Of a stretch of DNA of 64,000 nucleotides, positions 42,203 to 51,144 are shown piece by piece. The translations under genes and the position numbers were made by a program. The notes below the pieces were generated by a model. That model was not told where the DNA came from. It saw only the letters and a program-made list of their open reading frames with translations, and ran no database searches. Each line of letters starts with the position of its first letter. Position 1 is the stretch's first letter. Source of the stretch: a virus. The stretch spans positions 1 to 64,000 of IMG/VR virus record IMGVR_UViG_3300033147_000418, one strand, 5' to 3'.

Positions 42203-42218
42203 CAACTAAGGGCATAAG
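42190..42218 (+). promoter_or_regulatory. Two-part promoter-like element before ssb, site 4
   Basis: CCAAACCAC (42190-42198), then 11 bases, then GGGCATAAG (42210-42218). The same pair with the same 11-base gap occurs at 59108-59136. A second GCATAAGGA lies at 42249, just before the ssb ATG, and may act as a ribosome site. Confidence 0.7.
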
Positions 42219-42262
42219 CATTTCGAGAGGGCAATCACGCCCAGTGAAGCATAAGGAACAGC

Positions 42263-42697
42263 ATGTCAGCCAACGTCAACAAAGTAATCCTGGTCGGCAA
42301 CCTTGGGGCCGATCCAGACCTGCGTCACACGTCCAACGGAACTGCGGTTTGCGAACTGCGGCTCGCTACCAACGAGAGTTGGACCGACAAGGATGGCAAG
42401 AAACAGGAGCGCACCGAGTGGCACCGCCTCGTAGCGTGGGACAAACTTGGAGAGATCTGCGCCGAGCATCTCTCCAAGGGGCGGCAAATCTTCGTCGAGG
42501 GGCGCTTGCGTACGCGCAAGTGGGAGGACAAGGACGGCAACGATCGCTGGACGACCGAGATCGTCGCGAAGGACGTCCAGTTCCTCGGGAGCAAGGATGA
42601 CGGGGGCAGTGGGGGCGGAGGAAGCAGCAGCTCTCGCAGCGACGATGATGCTCCGCCGTCCTACAATGGCGGCTCCGTGGATGACATTCCGTTCTAG
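42263..42697 (+). CDS. ssb: Single-stranded DNA-binding protein
   Basis: 144 residues with a canonical bacterial-type OB fold: [20 protein letters not shown], then [46 protein letters not shown] and [13 protein letters not shown] Gly/Ser-rich flexible linker follows, ending in VDDIPF, the acidic-hydrophobic tip that recruits partner proteins. It coats single-stranded DNA as a tetramer. It leads a three-gene + cluster ending in a terminator. The likely start is the ATG after GAACAGC; the frame does not extend upstream in a sensible way. Confidence 0.93.
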   Translation: MSANVNKVILVGNLGADPDLRHTSNGTAVCELRLATNESWTDKDGKKQERTEWHRLVAWDKLGEICAEHLSKGRQIFVEGRLRTRKWEDKDGNDRWTTEIVAKDVQFLGSKDDGGSGGGGSSSSRSDDDAPPSYNGGSVDDIPF

Positions 42698-42712
42698 AGA
42701 GAGGACGGCTCG

Positions 42713-43144
42713 ATGTTCTATCACGCGAGACAAGCCACCTACCCCGCAGGGGTCACCGACGTGGGGGTCCTGCTCTCTCTGCCAGAGCCGATGAAGCCCG
42801 TCGTTGCCTCGTGGCACATGTTGCCAAAGGCTCTCGTGAGCCTTCGGGGGATCACCACCGGCGTGGTCGATCTCGACCTGGCCGGCGAAGTCCTCGACTT
42901 CGATATTCGCAAGCATGGCGATCGCCTCGAGCAGGTGCTCGGATCCTACGATGCAGCCGACGGCGAGTGCGAGCTGGGGCACGACTCGGACTTCGTCGAG
43001 CAGCTCGAGGCGATCATCGCCTGGGCCTGCTCCCTTGGAGAACACTGCTCCTCCAAGAGCGTTCGAGATCAACTGCAGACGCTGGCGCGGCCAGAGCAGT
43101 ACGACTTCGAGCTCGCGGATATCCTCAGCGCTGCGTCGAGGTAG
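42713..43144 (+). CDS. Hypothetical protein downstream of ssb, 143 aa
   Basis: Unrecognised. Starts 16 bases after the ssb stop with GAGAGGA upstream. Contains helix-rich parts and a hydrophobic helix (WHMLPKALVSLRGITTGVV), an acidic strand pair (DLDLAGEVLDFDIRKHGD), and a His/Cys-bearing stretch (LEAIIAWACSLGEHCSSKS). Its place in an ssb cluster suggests replication or repair, but no motif supports a particular activity. Confidence 0.55.
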   Translation: MFYHARQATYPAGVTDVGVLLSLPEPMKPVVASWHMLPKALVSLRGITTGVVDLDLAGEVLDFDIRKHGDRLEQVLGSYDAADGECELGHDSDFVEQLEAIIAWACSLGEHCSSKSVRDQLQTLARPEQYDFELADILSAASR

Positions 43145-43153
43145 ACTAGCGAT
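43142..43153 (+). promoter_or_regulatory. Leaderless-type -10 element before the gene at 43154
   Basis: TAGACT at 43142-43147 shares its TAG with the stop of the upstream gene and sits six bases before the ATG at 43154. No ribosome site is present. Same hexamer as at 800 and 27869. Confidence 0.4.
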
Positions 43154-43606
43154 ATGGACGTCGAGCAAGTTGCCGCTAAGGCCAGGGAGGCGCTGCTGTC
43201 GACGGCGCCAGAGCACGTACGCAGGCTTGGGGGGATTCTCCGGGGCTGCATCGAGAGCGGAAAGCACGACAAGCTCAAAACCTTCCTCGAGGAGGAAGGC
43301 TTAGATGTCGACGTGACCCTCATGGGAGAGTTCCGTGATGTCCTGATCGTCGGAAGAATCGACCTGATGGACTTGGTCCCCGCCGCGCGCGAACGACTGC
43401 GTACGCGAACACTCGCCAATCAGCCACCGGACTCGATGACAGACGAATACCGTGCCGCTGAGGCGGCAGGCAAGAAGCTGCACTGTCGCGATTGCAGATA
43501 CTTTGTCGTTCCGCCCAGGGACGGAACCGACGAAGCCGACAAGGCGTGCGTCGAGTTCGGGACCAAGGGGATCGACAAAGCCTGCTTCGGCTTTCTATCG
43601 AGCTAG
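43154..43606 (+). CDS. Hypothetical protein with C-terminal four-cysteine motif, 150 aa
   Basis: Unrecognised. The N-terminal two thirds are helical (EQVAAKAREALLSTAPEHV, DLVPAARERLRTRTLAN). The C-terminal third has HCRDCRYF and, about 20 residues on, ACVEFGTKGIDKACFGF; the four cysteines could form a zinc site like those of small phage regulators. The start is set by TAGACT six bases upstream and no ribosome site. It ends before a strong terminator. Confidence 0.57.
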   Translation: MDVEQVAAKAREALLSTAPEHVRRLGGILRGCIESGKHDKLKTFLEEEGLDVDVTLMGEFRDVLIVGRIDLMDLVPAARERLRTRTLANQPPDSMTDEYRAAEAAGKKLHCRDCRYFVVPPRDGTDEADKACVEFGTKGIDKACFGFLSS

Positions 43607-43612
43607 CACAGT

Positions 43613-43650
43613 GGGGGAGGGGTCGGGTGGTTCCCCCCTCCCCCCTTTTT
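43613..43650 (+). terminator. Intrinsic terminator between convergent genes
   Basis: GGGGGAGGGG pairs with CCCCTCCCCC across a ten-base loop, followed by TTTTTA. It closes the + ssb cluster, and the tail of the stem overlaps the end of the minus-strand zincin gene. The complementary A-run is not long enough on the other side to make it clearly bidirectional. Confidence 0.85.
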
Positions 43651-44755
43651 AGCCTGCCTTGGCGATTCGGAACCCTCTTTGAGGGTTGTACAAGGACTCG
43701 AGAAGGTCTTTGTAGTAGGCGAGGTTTGACGGGGGCTTGGCCTGAGTGCGCCCTCGAGCGGTCGCGTTGAGCCGTGAGTTGGGCTTGATATCCTTCGGCT
43801 TCGGGGGGGTGGCTCCGCCGATACGCCATGCTGCCGCCGCGCTGTTGCGCAAGACGCCAGGGGCTTTGATCTCGGCACCAATCTGCGCAGCGGTTTTCGA
43901 GCCTTCCTCGCGACGCCTGTGGAGCGCCTTGACGAGGTTGCGCGCAACCACGGTTGCGATGATCGGCGCTGCCGCACTCGCGATGTACGTCCCGAACGCC
44001 GGCGCGAGCTCCTTGATTGCGCGAAGGGTCCCGATGTTGTGGAGCTTCGCCCCCCTTACGGCCCGAAGCGACGCGCGCCCTTCCTCCGCCAGCTCGGGCA
44101 GCATGGTCGCGCCGACGAACTCCGGTGCGTGGTCGTACGCAAACCGACGCGCGCGCGAGGCGTCTTCGTCGGGCGGCAGCAAAACGTTGCCGAGCGCAGC
44201 GTATCTTGCCAGCGCTCCAGCCCGCCCGCGTTGCCCGAGCCCCATTCCGATGTCCTGAACGAGTCGCCGAGCGCGAACGCTTCCCCGGATAGGGGCAGCG
44301 TGCCCGATCTCATGGAAGGCGTGGGGGACCGACGACCTGGTCAACCCAATGTGCGAGGGAAGATCTGGTACGTCGCGCTTCAGAACACGCTGATAGAAAG
44401 TCTTTAGCCGATTCGTTGGAAGCTCTTTGTCGTAAAAATACGATTGCCCAGGCACAACTGACGACTTGATGGGCTCGACTACTCCACTTTTTTCAGCGAA
44501 GCGTTTGATTGCTTTGACTTCGGCTCGTGTGAACTCTGCGATGCGCGCGAGCGGTGTCTCTCCGTCGGCCTTGATAGATTTCCCGCTTGCCAGAAGATCA
44601 GTGAGGCCGCTCGGCAAGTCGCTGAGCAGTTGCCGGGTAATGCGCGGGAGACCTTCGTACACGGCTGCGCCAGCAAGCGCAGGGGCGACGCCGAGTTCTT
44701 TGCGGATCGCATTCTCGCGCTTGATTACGGACGGACGCTTCTCGCTTTTTGGCAT
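43649..44755 (-). CDS. Zincin-like protein, paralog of the protein at 23191, 368 aa
   Basis: HEIGH at residues 148-152 (HAFHEIGHAAP) is a metallopeptidase motif. Glu212 in DHAPEFVGATM is the likely third ligand, at the same relative place as in the protein at 23191 (DHAPEILGATL). Both then share a long helical linker and IKELAPAFGTYIASAAAPII, a hydrophobic Gly/Ala block. The C terminus is basic and disordered. The ATG at 44755 overlaps the RNA polymerase stop (ATGA), so it is coupled to that gene. The recurrence of the pair suggests a conserved job, perhaps envelope entry or virion maturation. Confidence 0.65.
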   Translation of the reverse strand: MPKSEKRPSVIKRENAIRKELGVAPALAGAAVYEGLPRITRQLLSDLPSGLTDLLASGKSIKADGETPLARIAEFTRAEVKAIKRFAEKSGVVEPIKSSVVPGQSYFYDKELPTNRLKTFYQRVLKRDVPDLPSHIGLTRSSVPHAFHEIGHAAPIRGSVRARRLVQDIGMGLGQRGRAGALARYAALGNVLLPPDEDASRARRFAYDHAPEFVGATMLPELAEEGRASLRAVRGAKLHNIGTLRAIKELAPAFGTYIASAAAPIIATVVARNLVKALHRRREEGSKTAAQIGAEIKAPGVLRNSAAAAWRIGGATPPKPKDIKPNSRLNATARGRTQAKPPSNLAYYKDLLESLYNPQRGFRIAKAG

Positions 44756-47700
44756 CAATACACGCCTTCCGTCTTGGATCGGCTGGTGGTTTTAGCTTTG
44801 CCCTGCAGGTCGAGCCCACCCTCTGCACCAAACTCTGCACCGTAGACGAATGAGGGGACGGGTGCATACCCGTGGATGTCTGACTCTTCTCCCTCGGTGG
44901 CTCCGCGGACGAGCGACTCGACAAGCTTGCGATATCCGAGTTGGCTCATCCAATCCTTCCTGAGCATCGGAACTCGCTCAATCCCGTGGAGCTCAGGCAG
45001 GTCGATGATCGGCCGGGGGCCAACCTCGACCTCGGATTTGCCAGCACGCTGGATCAACGTCTTCGTTCGCTCGTCGATTATGCGCCCCTTCTTGGCGCCC
45101 GGAATGTCTTCCTTCAAGATGTGGCCGACCACATCGTCGACCGACATCTTGCCCAATGACTGCTCGTTGAATGAGCGAACCTCCGTCCAGGGCGCGAGTT
45201 CGTTCCTGAGGTATGAGCTCCCTCCAGGGTCAAGGATCTTGGTCGTGTTTCCGATTGACCGGAGAACCGTCTCTATGTTGCGCCGTTTGATAGGAGCGCC
45301 TTGCTTGTCGTAGGCATCCTGGATTTCCCCGGAGATGTAACTCAATGCTGTTGGCAGATCCTTGGTTAGCTCGACGAGCTCCTTTGGCTCAACGATGCCG
45401 TCGGACAGGATCTGCCCCTTGGTCACAACGCTACCCGTGCGAATTCTGCTGGAGTTCCACTCTGGCTCGGGAATGAAAACTGGCTTGGGGTTTCCTTTCT
45501 TGTCGACGGCTCCATCGATGAACACATTTCGTCCGCGGCCGTCGGGGTCTTTCTCGATCCGCTGCACTCGCCCGGCAGCTGGTGCCAACATCGCCTTGCC
45601 CTGCTTGACTTTGTACATCTTGAAGAGCTTGTCGATTTTCGCGTAGCCGCTGATAGCCGTCCTGGTGCCAGAGATGCCGCCCTGATGGAACGTTCGCATT
45701 GTCATCTGCGTGAGTGGTTCGGACAGCGACTGACCGGCGACTGCCCCGATGTTGTCCCCGATGGCCGGAAGCGTGCCAAACTCGTTCAGGCCGTAGCATT
45801 TTGCGCAGGTCCCCTTTGGCATCTTGCACATGATAGGGGAGCGAACGTCGATCTGCTCGATCTTGCGCTTCTGTAGCTCGGCAAGCATCACCGAGGTCAC
45901 CGCGTCGCCAGCCTTCGCGAGCACCCGTCCGCCGACTCGGATGTCCTTGGACAAGAAGCGGTCCTCCACATCCACGCTCTCAGTGGGCAGCTTGAGTCCC
46001 TCAGTCGTCATGCAGTCATCCTTCGAGACGACGTTGGTAATCGCGGCGGCCATGATGTCTTTGTTGAACGCACCGGGGTTCGCCGTCTGGAGCTGCTTAT
46101 CGACCGCAGACGCCCGCGCTCCATAGAGCGTGCTCCAGTAGTCGGAGAACGGGAGACCCGCCGCGAATGACGTCGTGATTGGGATGGGGCTTGGATTCCC
46201 CCTGTGGTCATCGACCATGAACGGCGCCGAGACGATCTGCTTGAGCTGGTTCATGTTGCCTCGCGCGCCGGAGCGAACCATCAAACGGAAGTTGTTGCCT
46301 TGCTTGTCGAGGCTCTTCTCTACAATCGCGTCGATTTCCTCGTTGACCGCATCTAGCTTGTCCGCCGCCGCCTCTCGCCCCTTCTTGGTGTCGAGCCGCA
46401 AAGCGGAGACTTCGGCAAATGTCTTCTTGAAGAGAGCGTCCTTCTCCGGGATCGGAGGGAGAAGATCGTTGAGGCTAACGGTAACTCCGAAGTTGTACGC
46501 GTGGTCGTCGCCGAGCCTCTTGAGCTTGTCGACTACGTCGCCGTACTCGTTCGGAAGTTCATCGGCTACCGACTTGACCATCCCGTCGAGAACCTCCTGG
46601 GTGAGCACCTTGCCACCGAACTCCTTGCTGGTTTTGGGCGGAAGCACCGCTGCGATCTGCTTGCGGAGCTTCGGGTCCTTCGACATCAAGTAGAGGCCAA
46701 GCGAAGATTCGTTCTGTGGCGCGATCATGACCCGGCCCGTTCCCGGGTTGTATAAATGCTTCGAGGGGAGCATCCCTTCCGCCTCACGGATCGCATCGTC
46801 GAGTATGGGAACGTGGACGGTCATCGCGTCGCCATCAAAGTCGGCGTTGAACCCCTTGACGACCAGCGGAGGAATCTTGATCGCTTTCCCGTCGGTCACT
46901 TGTGGCTTGAAGGCCATGATGGAGAACTTGTGGAGCGACGGGGCTCTATTCAAGATTACCGGCCGCTTCTGCATCTCCTGGGTAAGCATCGCCGCGGCCG
47001 CGGCGGACCTATCCGCAACCGCCTCCTGCGCCTCCTGCGGGCTCATGCCGCCGTGCACAACTAGGCGCCGGCGAACGAAGGGGCTGTAGAGCTTCCACGA
47101 CATGTCGAGCGGGAGTCCCACCTCGTCGAGTCCGAGCTTGGGCTCAGGGATGATCGTCCCGCGCCCAACCAGGTCTTGCCGCCGGCTGACTAGCTTGTCC
47201 TGGAAGAAACCCGTCTTAGGACTGGTGCCCTTGATTTGTTCAACGATGCCCTTGGGGCGGCGCTTCTCCGGATAGTAGGCGATCGGCGAAGTGAATCCAG
47301 CGAGAGCTTTGGTCCCCTCGTACAGCTTGCCTCTCCACTGCGCCTTGATGGCATCGGTGATGAACGGGACTTCGTTCTGCCACTTGAGCTCGTTGTTGAT
47401 GAGGCCGATGTCGCGGTAGAGGTTGTTCAGCCCCGGCACGGACAGGTCGCCATCGGCCATTTCTATGATCGGGCGAAACACGGGCGGCATGACCGGGATT
47501 TTGGTTTGAAGGTATGCATCCTCCGGCCGAACCCCCAGCTTCTTCAGAGCGCGGAGATACTTAATCTTCGTGTGCGCTCGATTCAGCTTCGTGGTGCCCC
47601 GCGCCTTCTTTGCTTCATCGGTCCAGTGAGCCAGTTCCGTGTCAACATCGATCTTTGAAAGCAGGTACTTGAACGCTGCGCCACCGGTAAGGCCTTGTTC

Positions 47701-50700
47701 GGCGAACTCCCCGGTCTCGGGGTCGATGAAGACTTCTCCTCGGATCAGTCCCTCGAACTGCGCCTTCTTCAGCTCCGTTTTCTTTGGTCCGATGTCGATT
47801 AGCTTCTTGATGGGGGTTTCGAACACGGGATTCGGGATCGGCTCCGCGAGCTCGATGTGCCCCCAGCGAGTGCCTTCCCTGCCCCCGAAGATTTGCCGGT
47901 CCATCAAGCCGGTCTTCATCTCGCTCATCTTCCCCGAGTAGATGAATACAGGCGACTCCACCTCACCATTGCTCAGGCTGGCCGTCTCCTTGTCCGTCAT
48001 GGGGCCAACAACCAGCCTTGAGCCGTTTCGCTCCACGTTTACGCCCGCGGCCTTCAAGTAGGCTTCGAACTTCCGATAGGCGAAAGTCGGCTTTGGTGGC
48101 GGGGGAGCCTGAATGCCCGTGTGCTCCGCGGTGCCGGTCAACCAGGTCCAGAAGTCCTCGTTCTTCTCCGCCTTGTACGTCGCCATCTCTCGAAGGTTTG
48201 CTCGCGCGCCGTGCGCCAGCATCGAGTACATCGAGATCATGTCGAGAGACTTCGAGCCGTCGTCTCCACCGCGCAAAGGCTGGCGGTTGATGTCGTATTT
48301 TCCATCGTCGCGCGCCGAAAACTGAGACGTTGCCTGCTTCGACAGCTTGAGGATGTACTGGGGGCCGACAAGCACCTCGCCGAGAGGCTTCTTGCTCTTC
48401 GGATCGTAAAGCGTTTCGACGTCTGAAATACCCGCAACGGCGAGGGCCTTCTTCACGGTTACGGCGTGATTTTCACCGTTGAAGTTATCCACCGCGTACG
48501 GCTTCTTGCCGAGGTCCGCGATCTTGGCTGCCGCTGTTTCAAGCAGCTGCGAAGGGTTGATCCTACTCACCACGCCGGCGGGGTTCAGCAGGATATCGAC
48601 AGGCTTCCCATCGGCTGTGTGTGGTGCGTCACTGACCGGGATGATGCGCGTGATGATGCCCTTGCCGCCGTGTCGGTTGGTCAGCTTGTCGCCGATTTGC
48701 GCAGGCTCTTCGGTCTTCACGTAGACCTTGACGCGCTGCCCTTCCTTCACGACGTCAATGACCGTACCGACCGCATCCCCATGCCAGGTTTCCTCAAAGC
48801 CTAGAACCTCCTTGTGGGTCTTCAGCATCCGCTTAGCGGTGATGATCTCCGGGTCGTACTTGTTCTGGCGAACGCCTGCCCAGAGCGGGTCTCCCTTGTG
48901 GATCTTCGTCCCCTTCTTGATCACCCCATCGTCGTCCAACATAGCGAGCAACTCAGGTGAAAGCCCGTTCGCCTTGTGCGCGCGGTATTTGGCTTTGGAC
49001 AGCTCCGAGCTGCCCTCGATCTTGAACACGTATTCGTGCAGATGTTCGCTGGTGAGCTGCTCGGCCGCATCCTCCGTGATGACGATCCCGTCTTCGAAGT
49101 TGTAGCCTTTCCACGGGATGTACGCGGCGCGCAAGTTCGTGCCCAACGCGAGCGTCCCGTCCCTGGTGAAGTTCGAGTCCGCAAGCACGTCGCCCGCGCC
49201 GACTTCGTCGCCCGGCTTCACCGTAGGTGTCGCGTTGAGAAAGGCTTTGTTGTTGAGGGGCAGGTTGTTGTAGACCGGGTATTCGACATCTCGCCCCCGG
49301 GTGGTGATAACGATCTTGGTCTTCGACACGCTCTTGACGACGCCGGCGTCGATTGAGCGAATCGAAAAGCCTGAACCCAAAGCGTCCTCGATCGTGCCAC
49401 GGCCGATCTTGACCTGGACAAGCGGGGCTTGGCGATGCTTGAGGGGGATAGCCTGCTCGAGCATCTTCGTCGCCATCTGTGCGCGAACGCCCTGCGCCGA
49501 CGCCAGGAACGGGATCGTGTTCGACGCGACAGAGAATGCCTGGCGCGCGCTCTTCAGCACCACGTCGACCTTCTTTGGGTCAACCAGCTGATGTTCGCCG
49601 GCCACGAGGGCCTTGACCTTCTTGCCAATGGGTTTTCCATCAGGGAACTGGTCGGGGAAAGAGAGAACCAGATCCTTCATCTCCGAAGGAGAGACCCTGC
49701 GCGTGGACTTCTTTCGTCGGTCGTAAACGAGGGTCATCAGCTGATCGCCGCTCTTGGTTACCCCGACAGGAAGAGTCATCACCAGCCCGATGTTCTCTGA
49801 GTCCGGCGTGTGAATAGGATCGATGAAGCCTGCCTGCGACGGATGGAGCGAATGCGCTGCATTCCCGGCGCGCTGGGCGCTGGCCAACCCCCCTTCGCCC
49901 AGTACCGTGATCTTGGACATTCCGTTGATCATGTTGAGCGGGTTGGTTTGATCGGTGGTGTTCGAGAGCGCGCTGCTGGTAAAAAACGAGTCGATGATCG
50001 GCGAGAGAGCGCTTGGGCGAATGACGTCCTTGACGGCCTCTGGCTTGTATCTGTAGCTGCGCAGCTTCTTGAGGATCCCCTTCCGAAACCCCTCCATCAC
50101 GGGAGTGAGTTCACCGTTCTCCTTGATGAACCGTTCCTTGATGAGGTCGGAAACGCTAAGCGTTTTCTTGTACTCGAGCGCATGGCGGTCGTCCGGTCGC
50201 CGATCCCCGGTGGTAGCGAGCATGACCTGCTTCGCTGCGTCGGCCAAAACTTCGCCACTGACCTTCTTGTACCGAACGCCGACCGTCTCCTCGGTTACGT
50301 TGGGATCCAACACCGCTTCTGCAAACTGCTCGCGGAGCTTCTCTACGGCCTGGTCGGCCGACACGTACTCCCCCGGGTGCAAAGCCTTCGCGATACTGAT
50401 GACAGACTGAGCACTTTTCTTTTCGCTGATGGCCTTGTTCGCCGCGAGCGTCGACTCGCCCCACTTTTTTGCCAGCAGCGAATCTGAGATTCCGAGCCTG
50501 GACAAGAGCGGATAGAGAGGCCACGCGCTGGATCCGCGCACAACGCTGAACTTGCCAGTAGCAACGTCCATCTCGATCCCGAACGAGCGCCCCGTCGTCA
50601 TCACCTCCGCTTTCATGTCGCGGCTCTTCTTCTGGGTGACGTAGATGCCCGGGCGACGACGCAACTGGTTGTAGACCTGGTAGTGCTTGCCGTTGACGAT

Positions 50701-51012
50701 GAAGCTGCCGAGTGTCGTGTTTTTGGGGAGGATGGCCAGCCGTATCTTCGGTTCGCGCGAGAGAACCTTCCCGGTGTTTCGGTCTATGAGCTCGACGTCG
50801 GCGTAAACCGGAACGCCCCAGGTCTTGTCCTTGCGCGAAGCGTCGCGCTGCCCTTTCCAGTCCTGCGGGTCCTTGTTGTCGTTGACCCAAACCTTCCTGG
50901 CTCGCAGCGACAGCCCCGCCTTCGCCGCGTCTGCGGTGAGAGCCTTCGTGAACGCCTGCGCGACGTTCTTTTTGATGAGCTCAAATTGGCCGTCGTAGTC
51001 GAAGGTCTCCAT
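44755..51012 (-). CDS. Single-chain multisubunit RNA polymerase: beta and beta-prime in one polypeptide, 2085 aa
   Basis: Residues 1-960 are beta-like: HPSQAGFIDPIHTPDSENIG (391-410) in the fork region, GYNFED (636-641), GDKLTNRHGGKG (774-785), LLNPAGVVSRINPSQLLE (808-825) and a beta-type C-terminal helix (LREMATYKAEKN). From about 1020 it is beta-prime-like: MGHIELA-type GHIELAEP (1051-1058), the catalytic NADFDGD (1389-1395; D1391, D1393, D1395), a trigger-loop TMRTFHQGG with H1776, and a four-Cys zinc site (C1667, C1729, C1736, C1739). The beta-prime N-terminal zinc ribbon is missing: GLMDRQIFGGREGTRWGHIE joins directly. No alpha or omega is encoded here. The ATG at 51012 is preferred; the 216 codons of open frame upstream are not RNAP-like. 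Confidence 0.93.
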   Translation of the reverse strand: METFDYDGQFELIKKNVAQAFTKALTADAAKAGLSLRARKVWVNDNKDPQDWKGQRDASRKDKTWGVPVYADVELIDRNTGKVLSREPKIRLAILPKNTTLGSFIVNGKHYQVYNQLRRRPGIYVTQKKSRDMKAEVMTTGRSFGIEMDVATGKFSVVRGSSAWPLYPLLSRLGISDSLLAKKWGESTLAANKAISEKKSAQSVISIAKALHPGEYVSADQAVEKLREQFAEAVLDPNVTEETVGVRYKKVSGEVLADAAKQVMLATTGDRRPDDRHALEYKKTLSVSDLIKERFIKENGELTPVMEGFRKGILKKLRSYRYKPEAVKDVIRPSALSPIIDSFFTSSALSNTTDQTNPLNMINGMSKITVLGEGGLASAQRAGNAAHSLHPSQAGFIDPIHTPDSENIGLVMTLPVGVTKSGDQLMTLVYDRRKKSTRRVSPSEMKDLVLSFPDQFPDGKPIGKKVKALVAGEHQLVDPKKVDVVLKSARQAFSVASNTIPFLASAQGVRAQMATKMLEQAIPLKHRQAPLVQVKIGRGTIEDALGSGFSIRSIDAGVVKSVSKTKIVITTRGRDVEYPVYNNLPLNNKAFLNATPTVKPGDEVGAGDVLADSNFTRDGTLALGTNLRAAYIPWKGYNFEDGIVITEDAAEQLTSEHLHEYVFKIEGSSELSKAKYRAHKANGLSPELLAMLDDDGVIKKGTKIHKGDPLWAGVRQNKYDPEIITAKRMLKTHKEVLGFEETWHGDAVGTVIDVVKEGQRVKVYVKTEEPAQIGDKLTNRHGGKGIITRIIPVSDAPHTADGKPVDILLNPAGVVSRINPSQLLETAAAKIADLGKKPYAVDNFNGENHAVTVKKALAVAGISDVETLYDPKSKKPLGEVLVGPQYILKLSKQATSQFSARDDGKYDINRQPLRGGDDGSKSLDMISMYSMLAHGARANLREMATYKAEKNEDFWTWLTGTAEHTGIQAPPPPKPTFAYRKFEAYLKAAGVNVERNGSRLVVGPMTDKETASLSNGEVESPVFIYSGKMSEMKTGLMDRQIFGGREGTRWGHIELAEPIPNPVFETPIKKLIDIGPKKTELKKAQFEGLIRGEVFIDPETGEFAEQGLTGGAAFKYLLSKIDVDTELAHWTDEAKKARGTTKLNRAHTKIKYLRALKKLGVRPEDAYLQTKIPVMPPVFRPIIEMADGDLSVPGLNNLYRDIGLINNELKWQNEVPFITDAIKAQWRGKLYEGTKALAGFTSPIAYYPEKRRPKGIVEQIKGTSPKTGFFQDKLVSRRQDLVGRGTIIPEPKLGLDEVGLPLDMSWKLYSPFVRRRLVVHGGMSPQEAQEAVADRSAAAAAMLTQEMQKRPVILNRAPSLHKFSIMAFKPQVTDGKAIKIPPLVVKGFNADFDGDAMTVHVPILDDAIREAEGMLPSKHLYNPGTGRVMIAPQNESSLGLYLMSKDPKLRKQIAAVLPPKTSKEFGGKVLTQEVLDGMVKSVADELPNEYGDVVDKLKRLGDDHAYNFGVTVSLNDLLPPIPEKDALFKKTFAEVSALRLDTKKGREAAADKLDAVNEEIDAIVEKSLDKQGNNFRLMVRSGARGNMNQLKQIVSAPFMVDDHRGNPSPIPITTSFAAGLPFSDYWSTLYGARASAVDKQLQTANPGAFNKDIMAAAITNVVSKDDCMTTEGLKLPTESVDVEDRFLSKDIRVGGRVLAKAGDAVTSVMLAELQKRKIEQIDVRSPIMCKMPKGTCAKCYGLNEFGTLPAIGDNIGAVAGQSLSEPLTQMTMRTFHQGGISGTRTAISGYAKIDKLFKMYKVKQGKAMLAPAAGRVQRIEKDPDGRGRNVFIDGAVDKKGNPKPVFIPEPEWNSSRIRTGSVVTKGQILSDGIVEPKELVELTKDLPTALSYISGEIQDAYDKQGAPIKRRNIETVLRSIGNTTKILDPGGSSYLRNELAPWTEVRSFNEQSLGKMSVDDVVGHILKEDIPGAKKGRIIDERTKTLIQRAGKSEVEVGPRPIIDLPELHGIERVPMLRKDWMSQLGYRKLVESLVRGATEGEESDIHGYAPVPSFVYGAEFGAEGGLDLQGKAKTTSRSKTEGVY

Positions 51013-51031
51013 CAAGGCACTCACGTTGTTG

Positions 51032-51040
51032 CGGCATAAG
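51032..51040 (+). promoter_or_regulatory. GGCATAAG promoter-like motif, site 5
   Basis: CGGCATAAG is followed by CCTAGTGCAGGAGGA, nearly the same as the bases after site 1 (GCTAGTGAGGAGGA at 1353). It lies 104 bases before the ATG at 51145 and just upstream of the divergent RNA polymerase start. TCAAGGCAC, a weak match to CCAAACCAC, lies 11 bases upstream. Confidence 0.6.
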
Positions 51041-51144
51041 CCTAGTGCAGGAGGAGTTATAGGAACTCGTCGACGATCGCGAGTAGCGTTGGCGTCGGAA
51101 CGATCGCATCCTTCGGTCTTCCGCTCATCGGTCACGGGCTTACC

